Source: an uncultured Prevotella sp. (GTDB lineage: Bacteria; Bacteroidota; Bacteroidia; Bacteroidales; Bacteroidaceae). Taken from it: a stretch of 64,000 nucleotides of DNA. Every line of letters begins with the position of its first letter. Position 1 is the first letter of the stretch. The notes under the pieces were generated by a model. That model was not told the origin of the DNA. It was given only the letters and a program-made list of their open reading frames with translations, and ran no database searches. Below are positions 8,898 to 16,820 of this stretch, one piece after another. The stretch spans positions 7,755 through 71,754 of the forward strand of contig USEC01000005.1 of the NCBI GenBank assembly GCA_900553595.1. The letters run 5' to 3'. Both the position numbers and the translations under genes were made by a program.

Positions 8898-9971
8898 TTA
8901 TTCCTTGGCTGCCTTCTCCACTACGAACTTTCCGTTCTGATCGACGACATACTTCTCGCCCGTACGGCCTACCTTTACCGCCACGCGGAACTGGTGCGGT
9001 GTGGCCTCCACCTCCACGTTGCTTCCTGCCGGAAGAGTGGCGAAGTCGGCATCGGTGAGTCCCATTCCGTCGAGCGAACAGATGTAGCTGCCGCATTTTC
9101 CCATTCTGTCGAGTTGTTCATAAAACATTGCCCACAAGAGTTTATAGGCTTCCATGTTGTACGGACACACAAAAGCGTCGGAACCTTCGCCCACTTTTTT
9201 GTCAGAGAACTGCAGGAATCCCCACTGGTTAGGCATGTGCATGTCGATGCGCCCTGTTGGCGTCCACACCCAGTTCTCCTCCGGTCCGCCCTTCTTCAGC
9301 CACTGCACGCGTGAGAAGTTGAGTCTCCATGTGTTGCCTGCCTGCAAGGGGTTGGTGAAGTTTCTGGTCACCGCCTTGTGCGGAATGGCCATCTCCACGC
9401 TCCAAGAGCGGTCGCGGTCGGTGGACTTATTGAGTGTTCCGTCGTGCGACACGGCAAGTTTCAGTCCGGGGCAGTCCCATTGTATGTGGAAATTACCGCC
9501 CGAACGATAGGCGCGATCGAGCATAAGGTCGAACACGACACCGCGTGCATTGTTCTCTATTTCAAAATAGTTCTGTCCGTCACCGGTTGGGTCGAGGAAC
9601 ACTTCAAAGTCGTTGTCATGATAGATGATGGTGTCGCGCTGCGTGAGGCGTGCCACGATATTAGGTTCTTCAAGCACCGCTGCCACATACAAATATTCAT
9701 CATCCCAAAGCAGACGCGCCTTGGTATCATAAACAGGTTTTGGAAATCCTTCGCCGCTAATATCCACAAACGACTCTGTTTGAGCTGCTTTTGCCCATGC
9801 TTTTTCATTGAGTTTGCCATCGATTTTCATCTTTTCCGTAGTGCGGTAGCACACATAATGGCGCGGAGTTGATAGTTGTTGAGCATACTTCTTGAGCAGT
9901 CCGTCCTGCGCATGAACCGACAACGCCACGGCAAAAGCCATAAACATTGCGGCAAGAATGTTTTTCTTCAT
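8898..9971 (-). CDS. Exported carbohydrate-binding family 9-like protein
   Basis: 357 residues with a signal peptide (MKKNILAAMFMAFAVALSVHA, 1-21). The body resembles the CBM9-like / DOMON fold found in secreted Bacteroidota proteins. It opens with MKIDGKLNEKAWAKAAQTE near 48 and LLWDDEYLYVAA near 87, followed by a DNDFEVFLDPTGDGQNYFE stretch and NWVWTPTGRIDMHMPNQWG near 230. Such proteins are presumed to bind glycans, but no catalytic function is established. The gene starts 12 bp after the trmD stop, so it is probably co-transcribed with trmD, an odd pairing of tRNA modification and envelope protein. Confidence 0.75.
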   Translation of the reverse strand: MKKNILAAMFMAFAVALSVHAQDGLLKKYAQQLSTPRHYVCYRTTEKMKIDGKLNEKAWAKAAQTESFVDISGEGFPKPVYDTKARLLWDDEYLYVAAVLEEPNIVARLTQRDTIIYHDNDFEVFLDPTGDGQNYFEIENNARGVVFDLMLDRAYRSGGNFHIQWDCPGLKLAVSHDGTLNKSTDRDRSWSVEMAIPHKAVTRNFTNPLQAGNTWRLNFSRVQWLKKGGPEENWVWTPTGRIDMHMPNQWGFLQFSDKKVGEGSDAFVCPYNMEAYKLLWAMFYEQLDRMGKCGSYICSLDGMGLTDADFATLPAGSNVEVEATPHQFRVAVKVGRTGEKYVVDQNGKFVVEKAAKE

Positions 9972-9983
9972 TTTCTCTAAGTT

Positions 9984-10661
9984 TTATTTGTCCAACAAAT
10001 CGGGGCGCAGACGCTGCGTGCGCTCCATTGCCTGTTCCATTTCCCAATTCTTTATTTTTGCTTCATTTCCGCTCAACAGTATGTCGGGCACCTTCCATCC
10101 CTTGTAGTCGGCAGGGCGCGTATATATCGGAGCAGAAAGCATATCGTCCTGAAAGCAGTCGCTGAGCGCACTCTGTTCGTCGCCAATCACTCCGGGGACG
10201 ATGCGCACAATGGCGTCGGCCATCACTGCGGCGGCGAGCTCGCCGCCCGTAAGCACGTAGTCGCCGATGCTTATTTCGCGCGTAATGAGGTGGTCGCGCA
10301 CGCGCTGGTCTATTCCCTTGTAATGGCCGCAGAGTATTATGATGTTGCCTTTCATAGAGAGGTCGTTGGCGACATGCTGGTCGAATTTCTCGCCATCGGG
10401 CGATGTGAATATCACTTCGTCGTAGTCGCGCTCGGCCTTCAGCGCCGAGATGCAGCGGTCGATGGGTTCGCACTGCATCACCATGCCCGCAAATCCTCCG
10501 TAGGGATAGTCGTCCACACGGCGCCATTTGTCCGCCGAATAGTCGCGCAGGTTGTGCAGATGTATTTCCGCCAGCCCCTTCTTCTGGGCGCGGGCAAGAA
10601 TTGACTCGTTGATGAAGCCCTCAAGCATTTCGGGCAAAACGGTTATAATGTCTATTCTCAT
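9984..10661 (-). CDS. trmD: tRNA (guanosine(37)-N1)-methyltransferase TrmD
   Basis: 225 residues of the SPOUT methyltransferase that makes m1G37 in tRNAs reading CNN and GGG codons and so prevents +1 frameshifts. Family signatures are clear: [13 protein letters not shown] at the start, [12 protein letters not shown] near 57, [13 protein letters not shown] near 107, and the trefoil-knot SAM site [16 protein letters not shown] near 126. The frame could start 8 codons earlier, but those codons lie in the end of an inverted-repeat element, so MRIDII at 10661 is preferred. The likely promoter is at 10889-10921, beyond that element. Confidence 0.95.
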   Translation of the reverse strand: MRIDIITVLPEMLEGFINESILARAQKKGLAEIHLHNLRDYSADKWRRVDDYPYGGFAGMVMQCEPIDRCISALKAERDYDEVIFTSPDGEKFDQHVANDLSMKGNIIILCGHYKGIDQRVRDHLITREISIGDYVLTGGELAAAVMADAIVRIVPGVIGDEQSALSDCFQDDMLSAPIYTRPADYKGWKVPDILLSGNEAKIKNWEMEQAMERTQRLRPDLLDK

Positions 10662-10675
10662 ATCAGTCAAAGTGA

Positions 10676-10842
10676 GGTGTGTCAAAATGGGAGTTAGCCG
10701 AAGTTATCGGAAGGTAATCCGCCTAAGGCGAATGAAGGTGACGGACATTACCATTAGCTTTCAATGGGTTCTGTTATTGTCCGTTATCTTCCTTTAACTT
10801 CCGGCGAAGCCTGACTTCCGATAAGTTCCGTTTTGACACACC
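10676..10842. mobile_element. Inverted-repeat element (167 bp) in the trmD leader
   Basis: The left end GGTGTGTCAAAATGG and right end CCGTTTTGACACACC are inverted repeats. A second matched block lies inside them (AGTTATCGGAAG against CTTCCGATAAGT). It codes for nothing. The ends and size suggest a MITE. I see no convincing target duplication, and no second copy is in the window. It sits between the trmD start codon and its probable promoter. Confidence 0.65.
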
Positions 10843-10888
10843 CCGTTCGTGTTCGCTTTATAATGTTCTTACTGTTTTGTTTGCTATG

Positions 10889-10921
10889 GCAAATTTACTA
10901 AATTTCATCCATTCCACCAAG
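10889..10921 (-). promoter_or_regulatory. Probable trmD operon promoter
   Basis: CTTG (10921-10918), 20 bp, then TAAATTTGC (10897-10889) on the minus strand. Transcription from here would cross the 167-bp inverted-repeat element before reaching trmD, giving a leader of about 220 nt. Confidence 0.55.
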
Positions 10922-10977
10922 TCTGCCGCTGATAATCATTCCGCCGCACGCAATATGCGGCTGCCGGCAGCGGTTTT

Positions 10978-11724
10978 TCAGCTGTCCACCCCAAGCCCGA
11001 AAAGCGCGAAATCGGCACGCAACGGGTCGTCGGGAAAGACTTCGAGCATCACTTCGGTGAGACGCCGGGCAGCGTTCATCGATGCCGTACGGCTGCCGAG
11101 CAGCCCCATTGCGCACGCTTCCTGCAGCACATGGGTGTCAAGGGGCATAATGAGCGTGCGCCGGTCGATGATGTCCTGCCACAGCCCCAAGTCCACCGGC
11201 GACCCGCTTCGCACCATCCATCTGAGGAACATGCACACCCTCTTGCACGCCGACACCGCATTCTTAGGCACCACCTTGCCTGCGCCGTGTGCGGCGAAGT
11301 AGCGGCATAGAGCCTCCACCGCTTCTGCTCCTGTGGCAGCATTGCGGCTGATGTACTCCTTCATGCTGCCGTATTCGCCGAGCATGGCCTCGTAAGCCGC
11401 CAGCAGGCAGCATATATCGTGACAGGTGTAAAGGCGGTAGAAGCAGTCGGGCGTGTCGGGAACGCTGTTGCGCCAGGCACCCGACTGCACCCAACGGTGC
11501 ACTTCGCCGCGCGAGGCATCAAGCAGACTTTGTATCTTAGGGAAGAACTGTTTGCGCGAGCCGTAGCTCAGGCACGACGCAATGAAGGCCATCGCCTCCT
11601 GGTTGTCAGCCCCCTCGACGTTGTGCATGAAACGGCTCGGATCGGCTTTCAGAAAGTCGACGGTCTCGTATTTTTCTGCCAATGAGATTATGCGTTGCCT
11701 TGTTTCTTTTTCCATAAATTCCAC
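10978..11724 (-). CDS. TIGR02757 (DUF2400) family protein
   Basis: 248 residues matching the TIGR02757 family, which is widespread in Bacteroidota and of unknown function. It reads as largely helical, with a segment like helix-hairpin-helix DNA glycosylase folds (KNAVSACKRVCMFLRWMVRSG near 163, then PLDTHVLQEACAMGLL near 203). The family's typical FIASCLSYGSRKQ is near 48. The start could be 11724 or the in-frame ATG at 11715. A candidate small RNA or attenuator lies 150 bp upstream on the same strand. A DNA-repair role is suggested only by the fold. Confidence 0.82.
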   Translation of the reverse strand: MEFMEKETRQRIISLAEKYETVDFLKADPSRFMHNVEGADNQEAMAFIASCLSYGSRKQFFPKIQSLLDASRGEVHRWVQSGAWRNSVPDTPDCFYRLYTCHDICCLLAAYEAMLGEYGSMKEYISRNAATGAEAVEALCRYFAAHGAGKVVPKNAVSACKRVCMFLRWMVRSGSPVDLGLWQDIIDRRTLIMPLDTHVLQEACAMGLLGSRTASMNAARRLTEVMLEVFPDDPLRADFALFGLGVDS

Positions 11725-11872
11725 ATTATTATATTATAGGGGCCTCGTCTGTCGGCGGTACGTCTTCTGCCGACGGCTCACGCCCCCGTATTCAAGGAGT
11801 GCCGACATACGGTCGGGCAACCGGCCAGGAATGCTTGCCGACACAACCGCCCGCAAGACGAAATTCCAGGGC

Positions 11873-11964
11873 AAAAAAAAAGCGACAGCCTTCACAGGCG
11901 ACCGCTTCAAATCTTCAATAGGTATTAGCCTTTCTTTAAGGTAAAAAGATTGTTTTCAGGATAA
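11873..11964 (-). ncRNA. Candidate small RNA or attenuator leader (about 90 nt)
   Basis: A full minus-strand promoter precedes it. After about 55 nt of A/U-rich leader comes a GC-rich hairpin: AGCGGTCGCCT, loop GTGA, AGGCTGTCGCT, then nine T. Upstream, AATCTT and AAGATT can pair around a small CCTT/AAGG hairpin, suggesting a defined fold. No ORF is present. TIGR02757 starts about 150 nt beyond the terminator, so this may instead be its attenuator. No Rfam family is recognised by eye. Confidence 0.55.
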
Positions 11965-11969
11965 CTGTT

Positions 11970-12001
11970 GCAAAGATATTACAATTTTACGAGTTATCAA
12001 A
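11970..12001 (-). promoter_or_regulatory. Promoter of the candidate small RNA
   Basis: TTTG (12001-11998), 19 bp, TATCTTTGC (11978-11970) on the minus strand, a textbook Bacteroidota promoter with no start codon close behind it. Confidence 0.75.
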
Positions 12002-12223
12002 ATTTTTAAGTAAGTTTTTTTGAAAAAATGTATTGTGTTCCCACACAATATTAAAAAAGTGTAAGCACAAATCTGGAAAAACACTTTTTTCCTACATTTT
12101 CCGACAACAGTCTGTAACATTGCCTATGCCTGCCACCACTCCGCCGGCAATGCCGCTGACGGCACTTCCAGCACGACCGGTTCTTAACCCGTGCAGAATT
12201 ACACGTTGTTGGAAATTTATTTG

Positions 12224-12232
12224 TAATTTTGC
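12224..12232 (+). promoter_or_regulatory. -7 box before the tyrosine phosphatase gene
   Basis: TAATTTTGC, ending 22 bp before the ATG at 12255; the -33 element is weak. Confidence 0.55.
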
Positions 12233-12254
12233 CGGCAGATAAAGACGACATATT

Positions 12255-12743
12255 ATGAACGAAAAGAAAACTCTACGACAACACCGCCTGTTATTCATCT
12301 GCCTTGGCAACATCTGCCGGAGTCCGGCAGCCGAGGGCGTGATGAAGGCTCTCGCAAGCGCGGCAGGGCGGAGTGCCGACTTCCACATCGACTCGGCAGG
12401 CATTGGCGACTGGCATGTGGGACAGCTTCCCGACCCCCGTATGCGCAGGCGCGGAGCACTGCGGGGCTACAACTTCGACAGCCATGCACGGCAAATACGC
12501 CGCTCCGACTTCAAGGACTTCGATCTGCTGCTCGTCATGGACGCATCGAACTTCACCACCGTGGGCGGCATGGCGGCATCGCCCGAAGAGCGCGAAAAAG
12601 TGGTGATGCTCACCGACTTCCTCACCCGTCACGACAACGTGAAGGCTGTGCCCGACCCCTATTACGGCGACGAAACCGACTTCGACTACGCTCTCGACCT
12701 CATAGAGGATGCGTGCAGCGGACTGCTCGACAGACTCGCCTGA
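12255..12743 (+). CDS. Low-molecular-weight protein-tyrosine-phosphatase
   Basis: 162 residues. The CX5R phosphate loop appears as FICLGNICRSP near residues 14-24, and the general-acid aspartate lies in VPDPYYGDETDFDYAL near 133-148. The fold and length match cytoplasmic LMW-PTPs (YfkJ/Wzb type). No tyrosine kinase or capsule gene is next to it, so no polysaccharide role can be read from context. gdhA follows after an intergenic palindrome array. Confidence 0.92.
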   Translation: MNEKKTLRQHRLLFICLGNICRSPAAEGVMKALASAAGRSADFHIDSAGIGDWHVGQLPDPRMRRRGALRGYNFDSHARQIRRSDFKDFDLLLVMDASNFTTVGGMAASPEEREKVVMLTDFLTRHDNVKAVPDPYYGDETDFDYALDLIEDACSGLLDRLA

Positions 12744-12765
12744 AAACCAAACGCTTTACAGTGCG

Positions 12766-12857
12766 CTTGAAAAGAAGCCTTGTTTGCACTCAAAAGAAGC
12801 CTTGTTTACATCGCAAAGAAGCCTTCTTTTGAGTGCAAACTAGGCTTCTTTTGAAAT
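12766..12857. repeat. Palindrome array B (4 units, 22-bp period)
   Basis: Cores begin at 12771, 12793, 12815 and 12837. The first is AAAGAAGCCTTGTTT and the last AAACTAGGCTTCTTT. The flanks CTTGAAAAG and CTTTTGAAA are partly inverted, so the whole array can also fold on itself. Confidence 0.9.
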
Positions 12858-12994
12858 CAACACGAAAACGCATCGGACACAAAGGCCATGCCGACAACAA
12901 CGAAAGAATGCACATTTTTACTCTTTTAATGTACTTTTATTGTCATTTAGTAATATTTTTACACTAAAATCTTACGTTATTCAGTTTATTTTCG

Positions 12995-13003
12995 TAATTT
13001 TGC
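12995..13003 (+). promoter_or_regulatory. -7 box before gdhA
   Basis: TAATTTTGC on the plus strand, 102 bp before the gdhA ATG, giving a long leader. The -33 position reads TTAC rather than TTTG. Confidence 0.5.
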
Positions 13004-13105
13004 GGACGAAAGTTACAGGCACCCTCAAGTTTTCAATAAAGATAAAAAGATTAAAAGACACATTGCATTCAATGTGGGACAACATTCATAAATCCAATAA
13101 AAAAA

Positions 13106-14440
13106 ATGAACGCATCAGAAACCGTGGAGCGTCTGAAGCAACGCTTCCCCAACGAGCCTGAGTATATACAGGCCGTCAGCCAGGTCCTCGGCACAATCGA
13201 GGACGAGTACAACCGTCACCCCGAATTCGACCGCGCCAACCTCATTGAACGCCTGTGCATCCCCGACCGCATCATCTCCTTCCGTGTGACATGGGTGGAC
13301 GACAAGGGCAACGTGCAGACGAACATGGGCTACCGCATACAGCACAACAACGCCATAGGCCCGTACAAAGGCGGCATACGCTTCCACTCTTCGGTGAATC
13401 CGTCCATTCTGAAGTTCCTCGCATTTGAACAGACATTCAAGAACTCGCTCACGACACTGCCTATGGGCGGCGCAAAAGGCGGTTCCGACTTCTCGCCACG
13501 AGGCAAGAGCAACGCCGAAGTGATGCGTTTCTGCCAGGCATTCATGAACGAACTCTACCGCCATATAGGTCCCGACGAGGATGTTCCGGCAGGCGACATC
13601 GGCGTAGGCGGACGCGAAGTGGGCTACATGTTCGGACAGTACAAGAAACTGACACACCAGTTTGTGGGCGTACTCACGGGCAAGGGACAGGAATTCGGAG
13701 GCTCGCTCATACGCCCCGAAGCCACAGGTTACGGCAATGTGTATTTCCTTGAGAACATGCTGCGCACACGCGGCATCGACATCAAAGGCAAGCGCGTACT
13801 CGTAAGCGGTTCGGGCAACGTGGCGCAATACACTGTTGAGAAACTCATCGAACTGGGAGCCGTGCCAGTGACTCTCTCCGATTCCGACGGATACATATAC
13901 GACCCCAACGGCATCGACGCCGAAAAGCTGGAATATGTCAAGGAACTCAAGAACGTGGAACGCGGTCGCATACGCGAATATGCCGAGGAATACGGCGTGA
14001 AGTATGTGCCTGGCGCACGGCCGTGGAGCGAGAAAGCGCAGATAGCAATGCCTTCGGCGACACAGAACGAAATCGACGGCGACGACGCACGCACTCTCGT
14101 TGGCAACGGAATAATGGCAGTGAGCGAAGGCGCAAACATGCCTTCAACACCCGAAGCCATCAAGGTGTTCCAGGAAGCAGGACTGCTCTACGCTCCTGGC
14201 AAGGCGGCAAACGCCGGCGGAGTGGCTGTGTCGGGACTCGAAATGAGCCAGAACTCCGAGCGTCTGCGCTGGACACGCGAGGAGGTTGATACCCGTCTGA
14301 AGATGATTATGAACGAGATTCACGAGAATTGCGTGAAGTACGGCACACAGCCCGACGGCTACATCAACTATGTGCGCGGCGCGAATGTCGCCGGATTCCT
14401 CAAAGTGGCGAAGGCGATGATGGCACAGGGAATCGTGTAG
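13106..14440 (+). CDS. gdhA: NADP-dependent glutamate dehydrogenase
   Basis: 444 residues, the hexameric GDH length. It reductively aminates 2-oxoglutarate to glutamate, a main ammonia-assimilation route in Bacteroidales. The substrate-site segment PMGGAKGGSDFSPRGK near 112-127 holds the catalytic lysine. GPDEDVPAGDIGVGGREVG lies near 154-172, and the Rossmann segment VLVSGSGNVAQYTVEKL near 232-248. The start at 13106 gives the usual MNASETVERLKQRFP N-terminus. The gene has its own promoter and no operon partner. Confidence 0.95.
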   Translation: MNASETVERLKQRFPNEPEYIQAVSQVLGTIEDEYNRHPEFDRANLIERLCIPDRIISFRVTWVDDKGNVQTNMGYRIQHNNAIGPYKGGIRFHSSVNPSILKFLAFEQTFKNSLTTLPMGGAKGGSDFSPRGKSNAEVMRFCQAFMNELYRHIGPDEDVPAGDIGVGGREVGYMFGQYKKLTHQFVGVLTGKGQEFGGSLIRPEATGYGNVYFLENMLRTRGIDIKGKRVLVSGSGNVAQYTVEKLIELGAVPVTLSDSDGYIYDPNGIDAEKLEYVKELKNVERGRIREYAEEYGVKYVPGARPWSEKAQIAMPSATQNEIDGDDARTLVGNGIMAVSEGANMPSTPEAIKVFQEAGLLYAPGKAANAGGVAVSGLEMSQNSERLRWTREEVDTRLKMIMNEIHENCVKYGTQPDGYINYVRGANVAGFLKVAKAMMAQGIV

Positions 14441-14519
14441 GAACAGTCCGTAAAGAAGCTAACTGGAAGCGGGTGAATCCCTACCTCGGCCAAATACGGC
14501 CTTGACGCACTCCCCACCG

Positions 14520-15488
14520 TCAGAAACATAACTCCGCAACAAGAGGCAGATGGTCGCTGAATCCGTCAAGATAACGTGGTCCGAGGTAGTTGCGGCGGGG
14601 TTGCACGCCGCCGTATTTGTCGTCCTTTACAAGCAGGAAAGGCGCATCGTTCACCCGGCATCCCACCACTTTCGGAAGCATGGGGAGGCTCACCACGATG
14701 TGGTCGAGACTCCCCCACTCGCCCTGATAGCGGTAAGTGCCGCGCGCACCGTTGCTGCCCGTAGCCGAAGAGGATATGTCCGCCATGCCGGCGGAGCACA
14801 CTATGCGCACGCTTTCCGACGAGGAATAGTCGTTGAAGTCGCCCGTCACGATGATATTGGCATTCGGTTTTGCCTCACGGACAGAATCGACAAGCTCACG
14901 TATCTGCGTCGCCACCTGGCGGCGGAAAGGCCGTGACTGCGCTTCGCCGCCCCGTCGGCTCGGCAGATGCGCCACAACGACATGGAGAGTATCGCCCGAT
15001 GCCACCCTGCCCTCGGCGTAAAGCAGATTGCGGGTGGGGCGCATTCCCTCCACAAGGCGTATGCCTATCTGCCGTTGGGAGAGCAGGCTGAACGTGAACG
15101 GCGAATACATCAGAGCCACATCAATGCCGCGTTCGTCGGGCGAAGAGGTCATTATGTATTCGTAACGGGCTTTGCGCAAGAGGCTGCGGCGTGTCAGGTC
15201 GTGCATGACGCTGTCGTTTTCCACCTCGCACAGAGCCACAAGGTCGGGCAGTTGCCAAGGGTTTCCGGATGCATTGCCGCCCTTCTTCTCCCCGCACGAT
15301 ATTATGGTCTGACCCACACGGTTCAGTTTCCGCCAGTAACGGGAGGGTGTCCAGTGGTAGGACCCGTCGGAAAGAAACTCGGTATCGTTCTTCAACGAGT
15401 CGTGCCGACAGTCGAAAAGGTTCTCACAATTCAGTTCCACGAACGTGAAGATTGAGAGCAACAGCATAGGTATTGTCATAAAACGCAA
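14520..15488 (-). CDS. Endonuclease/exonuclease/phosphatase family protein
   Basis: 322 residues of the Mg2+-dependent EEP fold. Motifs in order: ELNCENLFD near 19 (metal-binding region), VALCEVEN near 84 (catalytic Glu), IDVALMYSP near 122, VVVAHLPSRRGGEA near 170, VTGDFNDYSS near 212, SLDHIVVS near 258, and FSDHLPLVAE near 309 (catalytic His). The N-terminus is hydrophobic (MRFMTIPMLLLSIFTFVEL), suggesting export. Substrate is unknown: extracellular nuclease and phosphodiesterase are both possible. It follows the aromatic operon on the same strand, separated by array C. Confidence 0.85.
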   Translation of the reverse strand: MRFMTIPMLLLSIFTFVELNCENLFDCRHDSLKNDTEFLSDGSYHWTPSRYWRKLNRVGQTIISCGEKKGGNASGNPWQLPDLVALCEVENDSVMHDLTRRSLLRKARYEYIMTSSPDERGIDVALMYSPFTFSLLSQRQIGIRLVEGMRPTRNLLYAEGRVASGDTLHVVVAHLPSRRGGEAQSRPFRRQVATQIRELVDSVREAKPNANIIVTGDFNDYSSSESVRIVCSAGMADISSSATGSNGARGTYRYQGEWGSLDHIVVSLPMLPKVVGCRVNDAPFLLVKDDKYGGVQPRRNYLGPRYLDGFSDHLPLVAELCF

Positions 15489-15595
15489 TATTTTATCATC
15501 AGATTATTCAGCACGCAAAGTTACGAAAAACAACCCAACCGTGCAACTGTTGGGGAGAAGCAAAAAGGCGCTGAAAACCAGGCAGTACACCACAC

Positions 15596-15687
15596 GTTTG
15601 AAAAGAAGCCTTGTTTGCAGTCAAAAGAAGCCTTGTTTACAAACAAAAGAAGCCTTGTTTGCAAGTAAAACAAGGCTTCTTTTCAAT
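15596..15687. repeat. Palindrome array C (4 units, 22-bp period)
   Basis: Cores begin at 15602, 15624, 15646 and 15668. The first three read AAAGAAGCCTTGTTT and the last AAACAAGGCTTCTTT. The first and last units are perfect inverse copies over 17 bp. It lies just past the DAHP synthase-chorismate mutase stop codon. Confidence 0.9.
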
Positions 15688-15740
15688 CCATACCCATTTT
15701 GGTTGGATTCCACATCATTTATGCCGTCAGACCTGACGCA

Positions 15741-16805
15741 CTACTGATTGATTATTTCCATCTGCTGGCGCACCGACTCTTCATGCACTTCCTCGAAGAT
15801 TTTACGCACGAAGTCGGGGTCCATTCCGCACAAGACTCCCTGCGCACCACGCTTGTTTTGTATCTCATTATAGCGCACTGTCTGCAACACCGTCATGTTG
15901 TGTTCCTTCTTGTACTGCCCTATCTCGCGGCAGACACGCATACGTTTGGCGAGAAGTTCCATGAGCTGGTTGTCGAGTTCGTCTATCTGCTTGCGCAATT
16001 CATGAATGCCTTCGGTCGTGACCGAGCCGTCGCGGATGACAAGGAGACCCAGAATGTAGTCGAGGACATCGGGAGTAACCTGCTGTTTGGCATCGCTCCA
16101 CGCCTCATCGGGCGAACAATGGCTCTCGACAATAAGCCCGTCGAAGCCCAAATCCATAGCCTGCTGGCAGAGAGGGGCGATGAGTTCGCGGCGGCCTCCT
16201 ATGTGGCTTGGGTCGCAGATGATGGGCAGATTGGGTATGCGGCGGCGCAGTTCGATTGGAATCTGCCATGTGGGCGCGTTGCGGTATATCTTGTTGTCGT
16301 AACTTGAGAAGCCCCGATGTATGGCCGCTATGCGTGTTATTCCGGCCTGATTGATGCGTTCCATCGCCCCAATCCACAGTTCAAGGTCGGGGTTTACGGG
16401 GTTCTTCACAAACACGACAGCGTCGGTTCCCCTCAGACTGTCGGCGAGAGCCTGCATCGCAAAAGGGTTTGCCGAAGTGCGGGCACCCACCCAAAGGATG
16501 TCGATGCCGTATTTCAATGCCAGCTCCACATGCTCCGGTGTCGCCACTTCTGTCGCTACAAGCATTCCGGTCTCCTGCTTGACGCGCTGCAACCACGGCA
16601 GTGCCTGTTCGCCGTTACCCTCGAATCCGCCCGGTTTTGTGCGTGGTTTCCACACTCCTGCACGGTAAATCCTGCATCCGCGCGATGCCAATTGGTGAGC
16701 GGTAGTGATGACCTGCTCTTCGGTTTCAGCCGAACACGGACCGGCAATGACAAACGGCCGCTCCTTGTCGCTCGGCAGATTAAGTGGCTTTAAATTCAGT
16801 TCCAT
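15741..16805 (-). CDS. Bifunctional DAHP synthase / chorismate mutase (type II)
   Basis: 354 residues. The N-terminal 260 form a type I-beta 3-deoxy-7-phosphoheptulonate synthase: FVIAGPCSAETEEQV near 18, RAGVWKPRTKPGGFEG near 48, WVGARTSANP near 104, ICDPSHIGGRR near 195. The C-terminal 90 are an AroQ-type chorismate mutase (GIHELRKQIDELDNQLMELL, then a helical pair). It joins the first shikimate step to the first Phe/Tyr branch step. It starts 15 bp after the aminotransferase and is the third gene of the pheA operon. The tyrA often found next in Bacteroidales is absent here. Confidence 0.94.
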   Translation of the reverse strand: MELNLKPLNLPSDKERPFVIAGPCSAETEEQVITTAHQLASRGCRIYRAGVWKPRTKPGGFEGNGEQALPWLQRVKQETGMLVATEVATPEHVELALKYGIDILWVGARTSANPFAMQALADSLRGTDAVVFVKNPVNPDLELWIGAMERINQAGITRIAAIHRGFSSYDNKIYRNAPTWQIPIELRRRIPNLPIICDPSHIGGRRELIAPLCQQAMDLGFDGLIVESHCSPDEAWSDAKQQVTPDVLDYILGLLVIRDGSVTTEGIHELRKQIDELDNQLMELLAKRMRVCREIGQYKKEHNMTVLQTVRYNEIQNKRGAQGVLCGMDPDFVRKIFEEVHEESVRQQMEIINQ

Positions 16806-16820
16806 AGTAGTATTGTTTCT

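Larger units (their letters stand above)
11725..12254. other. Intergenic region with candidate small RNA
   Basis: This 530-bp gap contains a promoter-to-terminator unit on the minus strand (11873-12001) and, at its right end, the promoter of the phosphatase gene (12224-12232). The rest has no coding support. Confidence 0.6.
12744..13105. other. Intergenic region phosphatase-gdhA
   Basis: This 362-bp gap holds palindrome array B (12766-12857) and the gdhA promoter region (12995-13003). I see no additional gene. Confidence 0.6.

Noticed and set aside
10662..10685. TrmD start at 10685
   Set aside because: The extra residues are encoded by the end of the inverted-repeat element; MRIDII at 10661 is the family start.
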